Below the pieces are notes generated by a model. It saw only the letters and a program-made list of their open reading frames with translations, searched no databases and had not been told where the DNA came from. This document shows positions 60,801 to 64,000 of a DNA stretch of 64,000 nt, piece by piece. A program made the translations under genes and the position numbers. Each line of letters begins with the position of its first letter. Positions within the stretch are counted from its first letter, which is position 1. The DNA is from Streptomyces griseorubiginosus (GTDB taxonomy: Bacteria; Actinomycetota; Actinomycetes; Streptomycetales; Streptomycetaceae): the NCBI RefSeq assembly GCF_001514195.1, contig NZ_KQ948743.1:62001-126000 (forward strand), written 5' to 3'.

Positions 60801-61042
60801 GCGCCGCCGTCCAGCAGTGGACCTGCCTCAACGGCCCCAACCAGCGCTTCACGCTGCGGCCGGTGACCGCGCTCGGCAACAGCCACGACTACCAGCTCGT
60901 GGCCGTGCACAGCGGCAAGTGCGTCGACGTCAGCACCATCTCCACGGCGCCCGGCGCCCTCGTCCACCAGTGGACCTGCGACACCGGCTCCACCTTGAAC
61001 ACCAAGAAGAACCAGATCTGGAGGCTTGCCGGCAAGGACTGA
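57851..61042 (+). CDS. Secreted multimodular glycoside hydrolase (clan GH-A, GH39-like) with CBMs and ricin-B lectin
   Basis: Exported enzyme of 1063 residues. The signal peptide ends ATPASAAN near residue 36. The catalytic domain (about 40-330) has the clan GH-A acid/base Glu in FVPYNEPDIGWF and the likely nucleophile Glu in VNLNEYAHRY. A beta-domain follows to about 450. Carbohydrate-binding modules of the CBM35/CBM6 type start near residues 458 (YEAENATLSGSGYN), 613 (YEAEQANLSDSATA) and 737 (YQAENGTLTGTAAV). A ricin-type beta-trefoil occupies about 915-1063 (SGKCLDISQIST, SGKCVDVSTIST). It is the extracellular depolymerase of the locus; the polymer is unknown. Confidence 0.85.
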   Translation: MPAIGQRRSAARRLLRGVATTLLPLTLVAGVTAVTATPASAANPTLTVDLGNSTGAFRGGASGALYGLYGPDVPTNNLIEGMGLTTTNTKYQDGQQHPGSDALEIAKPFVDSGGRDVMIYMTDVYRTVYERTSYAQYQGYMRTQVEQAMASPYASHIVFVPYNEPDIGWFNGMRSNSSTLAAFNAEWRQTYNFIKGIWPAARLAGPNLAGFSASTLGTFLSYCKTNNCLPDVVTWHTLGSPADVRSTVEAYRAAEASAGVSPITVNLNEYAHRYHLTDPGQMVQWIAGMEDEKVDGNLPYWNINGNLGDSAAAQNTPNAQWWLYNWYSSMKGGNTVKVTSSGANAAYTLQGVASLDTAKKQARVILAGGGTSGASDTVIKNIDPAVFGSTVHVSVFQDRWSGYIGAAATPTRLSDADVAVGSDGSITVPISLDAMSAYQVIVSPGGTGSATTSDNTWRGTYEAENATLSGSGYNINTEGTTGNVGKFATSGTKDVGGLRTGSTTVVSFNVSVPTTGDYNLSVFGNSYAKDSDVKGPTNIYARVDGGASTRIDIPVGFQWVVWGHDDATVHLTAGSHTITLATTGDNGAATVGDAIIDKIDLQYKDASVQGTTLYEAEQANLSDSATATYASQGQSGAGAVNLTSGKSATFWVYSARDGYADLTARFRNTGQADLTVNGRTVNDQTLSGATTGAWYTSTNRVYLNGGINKVKVTGSGGTLALDDLAVTPFSANDPVTTGNVVTYQAENGTLTGTAAVDNTYSQANGGVVTGIGNGTANSLTLNVNAPAAGTYAMTMRFANNEELPSNHYNPDLYAEHADVSVNGGTATRVNFASTLHWNQFQNYTVPVTLTKGANSVKFTASQLYNWDGTTVGVVYSGGGSDIGQPMRSSSAPHLDQVSFAPASLHIGAAAGFSSTAVAQHSGLCLENPGQSTADGTQYRQNTCGNGQEQVFDFHPVAGTTDTYTVVNHYSGKCLDISQISTADGAAVQQWTCLNGPNQRFTLRPVTALGNSHDYQLVAVHSGKCVDVSTISTAPGALVHQWTCDTGSTLNTKKNQIWRLAGKD

Positions 61043-61071
61043 CGAGGAGCGGCTCCCGCGCCCGGTAGGAC

Positions 61072-61108
61072 CCGAGGGGGCCACGACATCCGGTCGTGGC
61101 CCCCTCGG
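61072..61108 (+). terminator. Terminator after the multimodular hydrolase
   Basis: A 16-bp perfect stem: 61072-61087 (starting CCGAGGGGG) pairs with 61093-61108 (ending CCCCTCGG), loop ATCCG. The last element of the LacI locus; the convergent LysR gene ends 35 bp later. Confidence 0.85.
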
Positions 61109-61142
61109 CGGCGGCCGGCTGTGGCGTCGATGGTGACGGGGC

Positions 61143-62039
61143 TCAGCCGGGCGTGCTGTGCACGTAGGTCTCTGCTTGTGCCTGGTGGGCGACCTCGACC
61201 GCGGCGCGGACGAAGGCGGCGACGGCCGGTGAGCGGGCGTCCTGGGGCCAGGCGACGGCCAGGGTGCAGTCCGGGACGTCACTCACCGGCCGAAAAGCGA
61301 CCCCGGGGCGTGGGTTACGGCGGGCCACCGACGTCGGCGTGAAGAACACGATGCTGCCCGTCTCCACGAGGCTGAAGATCTCCGACAGGTTGGAGGCCGG
61401 TGCCGTTTCCCCGGGCGAGGACGGCGCGGTTGGGCCCTCGTCGGACGGTGCGCCGTTGAGGAGGCTGCGGCCGGACAGGTCCGCCAGGCACAGCTCGGTC
61501 CGGGCAGCGAGCGGGTCGCCGGCGGCCATGGCGACCAGGACCGGCTCGGTCAGCAATGGTTCACTGTCCAGTCCACGCTCGTCCACGGGGCGCAGCACGA
61601 GCGCGACGTCGGCGAGACCCTCGCGCAGCGCTTGGGATTGCGCGCCGATCCCGCCGAGGACCAGCTCCGGGGGCAGGGCGGCTCGGTCGGCGCTGTAGGC
61701 CTCCAGGATCTGCGGCAGCAGACCGCCGTCGATGTCGGCCTTGAGGGCGATACGCAGCCGGGGCGAGACGCTCCCCGCGTGCCGAGCCCGGCGGGCGGCG
61801 GCGGTGACCGCCTCCAGGGCGGTTCTGGCATCGCGCAGCAGGACCTCTCCGGCACCGGTGAGCCTCACCTGCCGAGTGGTCCGTTCGAACAGCGTCACGC
61901 CGAGCTGTCGTTCAAGGTCACGGATCGTTCGGGACAGAGGGGGCTGCGCCATGCCCAACCGCTCGGCGGCGCGCCCGAAGTGCAGTTCCTCCGCGACGGC
62001 GACGAAGTAGCGGAGCTGGCGCACCTCCAGATCATTCAT
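61143..62039 (-). CDS. LysR-family regulator, divergent from the NmrA gene
   Basis: Regulator of 298 residues. The winged helix-turn-helix (about 5-63) reads RQLRYFVAVAEELHFGRAAE and RLGMAQPPLSRTIRDLERQL. The effector domain (about 90-290) follows. This is the CbnR/BenM-like subgroup. It is divergent from an NmrA-type oxidoreductase gene with 126 bp between starts and is its probable regulator. The gap holds an A/T-rich CAATTG around 62053. Confidence 0.88.
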   Translation of the reverse strand: MNDLEVRQLRYFVAVAEELHFGRAAERLGMAQPPLSRTIRDLERQLGVTLFERTTRQVRLTGAGEVLLRDARTALEAVTAAARRARHAGSVSPRLRIALKADIDGGLLPQILEAYSADRAALPPELVLGGIGAQSQALREGLADVALVLRPVDERGLDSEPLLTEPVLVAMAAGDPLAARTELCLADLSGRSLLNGAPSDEGPTAPSSPGETAPASNLSEIFSLVETGSIVFFTPTSVARRNPRPGVAFRPVSDVPDCTLAVAWPQDARSPAVAAFVRAAVEVAHQAQAETYVHSTPG

Positions 62040-62165
62040 ACCTCCAGAGTATCAATTGCGATCGAAGTGGTCCTTCACCTGCGCCGTTGCGACGGGTTCA
62101 CTCGAGAACGACCACCCGGGCACTCCCTCTCGGGTTCGCCCTCGCCCGCCATCCACGGAGGCATC

Positions 62166-63041
62166 GTGATCGTCATTACTACCCCGACCGGTGACATCGG
62201 CCGACAGATCCTGGACCGTGTCCTGGGCAGCGGTGAGGCGGTCCGGGTGATCGCCCGCGACTCCTCCCGTCTCCCGGAACACGTGCGCACACAGGCGGAG
62301 GTGGTGGAGGGTTCCCACGCCGACGCGAGCACGATCGCGAAGGCACTGCAGGACGCCGACCAGCTGTTCTGGCTCGTGCCGCCGGCCGACTTCCAGGACG
62401 CCGAGCCCACCCGGAGCTACTACCTGGACTTCACCCGCGCCGCAGCCCGGCAAGCCGCGAGCCGGGGCGTGCGGATGGTGCACGTCACGTCACTGGGGTA
62501 CGGCTACGCCGGTGAGGCGGGCCTTCTGTCGGCCGCGCTCGGCATGGACGAACTGATCGAGAGCACCGGCGTGGAGTACCGGGCGCTGGCACTGCCGTTC
62601 TTCATGGAGAACATCCTCCGCCAGGCCCAGCCCATCGCACAGCAGGGCGTGTTCTCCATGGCGAACACCGCGGACCGGCCCCTGCTGACCGTCGCCACCC
62701 AGGACGTGGCCGCTGCGGCGGCGGCCCTTCTGCTGGACCCCACCTGGCAGGGGCAGGCCCGCATTCCCTTGGTCGGCCCCGACGACCTGTCCCCCGACGC
62801 CATGGCCGAGATCATCTCCGAGACTCTCGGCAGGCCGGTGCGCTACGAGCAGGTTTCCCTCGCCGACTTCCAGGTCCGCCTGGTGCAGCACGGCGCGAGC
62901 CCTTCGCTGGCCCGGGGATGGTCCGACATGGTCAACGCCCAGAACAACGGTATCTACGACGCCGAACCCCACGCCGCGGTGTGCGCCACGAGCTTCCGCC
63001 AGTGGTGCCAGGACGTCCTGAAGCCGGCCGTCCAGTCCTGA
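62166..63041 (+). CDS. NAD(P)H-binding NmrA-type protein
   Basis: Rossmann-fold protein of 291 residues. The dinucleotide motif is ITTPTGDIGRQILDRVL with a Gly-x-x-Gly variant. MVHVTSLGYGY, ALPFFMENILRQAQPIAQQG and LTVATQDVAAAAAALLLDPT are typical of the NmrA/azoreductase-like group of atypical SDRs, which sense or use NAD(P)H, for example quinone-reductase QorB. The GTG at 62166 has GGAGG upstream. Confidence 0.85.
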   Translation: MIVITTPTGDIGRQILDRVLGSGEAVRVIARDSSRLPEHVRTQAEVVEGSHADASTIAKALQDADQLFWLVPPADFQDAEPTRSYYLDFTRAAARQAASRGVRMVHVTSLGYGYAGEAGLLSAALGMDELIESTGVEYRALALPFFMENILRQAQPIAQQGVFSMANTADRPLLTVATQDVAAAAAALLLDPTWQGQARIPLVGPDDLSPDAMAEIISETLGRPVRYEQVSLADFQVRLVQHGASPSLARGWSDMVNAQNNGIYDAEPHAAVCATSFRQWCQDVLKPAVQS

Positions 63042-63103
63042 CCAGCACACGAGGCAACGCCGGCAGAGCGACCCCTGAGCGCTCAGGAGGAGCCGCACCT
63101 CCG

Positions 63104-63667
63104 CTAATGCGGCTCGATGGCCTTGAGCCACTCCTCCACGGCCAAGACATCTGCCCACTGGGGAAACAGCGTTTCGGTGAGCATCCGGTGCACCTCGGGG
63201 TCGGTGTCGAGGCAGGCGTCGGCCAGGACGGTCAGGCCGAAGTCCAGGTCGACGGCGCGCCAAAGGGTGGAGAGCACCACAGCGCTGGTGGCGATCCCGG
63301 TGAGAACAAGGCTGTCGATATCGCGCGCCCTGAGGACCAAGTCGAGGTCGCTGCCCGAGAACGCGCTTCCCCGCCTCTTGGTGACCACGACGTCCCCGTG
63401 CTGAGGTGCGACGTCGTCATGGATCTCGGTGCCCGGGGCTCCCTCGGTGAACAGGCCGGCCCGCACGGCGTTTGTCATCACCTTGTTGCGGGGGCTGACC
63501 TCTGGATCGCCCGGCCGTAACCCGAGCACCACGTAGATCACGGTGATGCCCGCAGCGCGGGCACCGTCGATCGCCTTTCGCAGGCGCGGCAGATATCCGG
63601 AACCGTCATCGGCGATGGCCACGACGTCCCGTTGGACGTCCATCACCAGAAGTGCGCTGTTTCCCAT
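63104..63667 (-). CDS. Isochorismatase-family hydrolase
   Basis: Protein of 187 residues with the isochorismatase fold. Asp in LLVMDVQRDV and the Lys in VVTKRRGSAFSGSDLDLVLR are kept, but the position of the nucleophilic cysteine reads GIATSAVVLST. The thiol is therefore absent, as in true isochorismatase-type (EntB/PhzD-like) members rather than amidohydrolases. The start at 63667 has GAAGGGA upstream; longer starts lack one. Substrate unknown. It is convergent with the NmrA gene. Confidence 0.82.
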   Translation of the reverse strand: MGNSALLVMDVQRDVVAIADDGSGYLPRLRKAIDGARAAGITVIYVVLGLRPGDPEVSPRNKVMTNAVRAGLFTEGAPGTEIHDDVAPQHGDVVVTKRRGSAFSGSDLDLVLRARDIDSLVLTGIATSAVVLSTLWRAVDLDFGLTVLADACLDTDPEVHRMLTETLFPQWADVLAVEEWLKAIEPH

Positions 63668-64000
63668 GCTTGCCGTCCCTTCTTCGTTGGGACCACTCTG
63701 GTGGATCAACCGCACTGCCATCGAGGTTTCAGAGATCTTCACAGCGCCGTGCTCCAGTCCCCCCACGACAGCGTCACTTCGCTATGCGCTGTAGATGGTC
63801 AGAATCGGGACGACAGCGTCTCTGCGAGCTCGCATGGCTGCGGGCCACGTCCAGTTCGGGACAGCAAGCCAGGACGTCTTCATGCCGGCCCGGTCGTCTC
63901 GCTCTTGAGAGCGTCTCGGGACGGGACTCCGGACTTCAGTGCTGAGGGTGGTCGCGCTGGGACGGGTGGGGGGAGCTGATCCGACGCCAGTGGCCGTGCA
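63668..64000. other. Window end, no recognised gene
   Basis: 333 bp upstream of the isochorismatase-type gene. It probably holds that gene's promoter. No convincing frame or operator seen. Confidence 0.4.

Noticed and set aside
59123..61282. Minus-strand frame of 719 codons opposite the multimodular hydrolase
   Set aside because: Low-complexity shadow (GVDVGDD-like) with no family signature. It crosses the terminator at 61072.
63104..63667. Third biuret-type hydrolase
   Set aside because: The nucleophilic cysteine position reads Ala (TSAVVLST) and the BiuH boxes are absent, so it is only a distant fold relative.

Overview
The window looks like a piece of a Streptomyces chromosome. It has very high G+C with G/C-dominated third codon positions, frequent GTG starts, many secreted proteins with Sec or Tat signals, ricin-B lectin and F5/8C modules, and a mix of regulators, catabolic islands and decayed genes typical of an accessory chromosome region. 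I see no rRNA, tRNA, CRISPR array or phage structural genes. All calls come from reading the sequence. Family names rest on recognised motifs, and no database search was run.

Layout. (1) 1-18.3 kb: a tannase-like esterase, a molybdopterin oxidoreductase with a cytochrome b partner, two tandem ABC-F ATPases, a CGNR zinc-finger regulator, a giant GH2 glycosidase, a small possible precursor peptide, an aldehyde dehydrogenase and two secreted alpha/beta hydrolases. Seven of these transcription units carry the same 21-bp palindromic element, GTCACC-N9-GGTGAC, in front of their first gene. One copy abuts the start codon of the CGNR regulator itself. In six copies the spacer holds a TTGACA-like -35 hexamer pointing at the gene. 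I read this as an undescribed, autoregulated CGNR regulon and consider it the main discovery. (2) 18.3-23.1 kb: an MmyB-type regulator, gene remnants, and an MFS exporter with a divergent TetR gene; a second, broken copy of that TetR gene lies at 15.5 kb. (3) 23.1-27.2 kb: a nitrogen-scavenging cluster with a biuret amidohydrolase, a paralogous cysteine hydrolase (possibly a triuret hydrolase), an NCS2-type permease and an AtzH/HpxZ-like protein. (4) 27.2-35.5 kb: remnants, a secreted ThuA-ricin and GH18-ricin pair with a DasR-like site upstream, a LuxR-type regulator, and a cutinase/polyester hydrolase closely resembling PET-degrading enzymes.

(5) 35.9-45.6 kb: an MFS transporter, a LysR regulator and a divergent seven-gene operon for an aromatic compound (FAD monooxygenase, extradiol dioxygenase, two FAH-type hydrolases, amidohydrolase, cyclase, SDR). 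(6) 45.7-51.1 kb: small coupled gene sets (SMI1/KNR4; DUF6232-like plus partner with matching Gly/Asn-rich motifs), a transglutaminase-like protein, a frameshifted IS5-type element with its inverted repeats, and a DUF6461-Lsr2 fusion. (7) 51.2-61.1 kb: a LacI-controlled glycan-uptake and degradation locus with three copies of the CGAACCGGTTCG operator, an ABC sugar importer and two glycoside hydrolases. (8) 61.1-63.7 kb: a LysR regulator divergent from an NmrA-type oxidoreductase, then an isochorismatase-fold hydrolase.

How it fits together. Most units handle external organic matter: plant esters, glycans, polyester/cutin, aromatics and ureido nitrogen. Each unit has its own local regulator, whereas the first 18 kb seems tied together by one shared operator.
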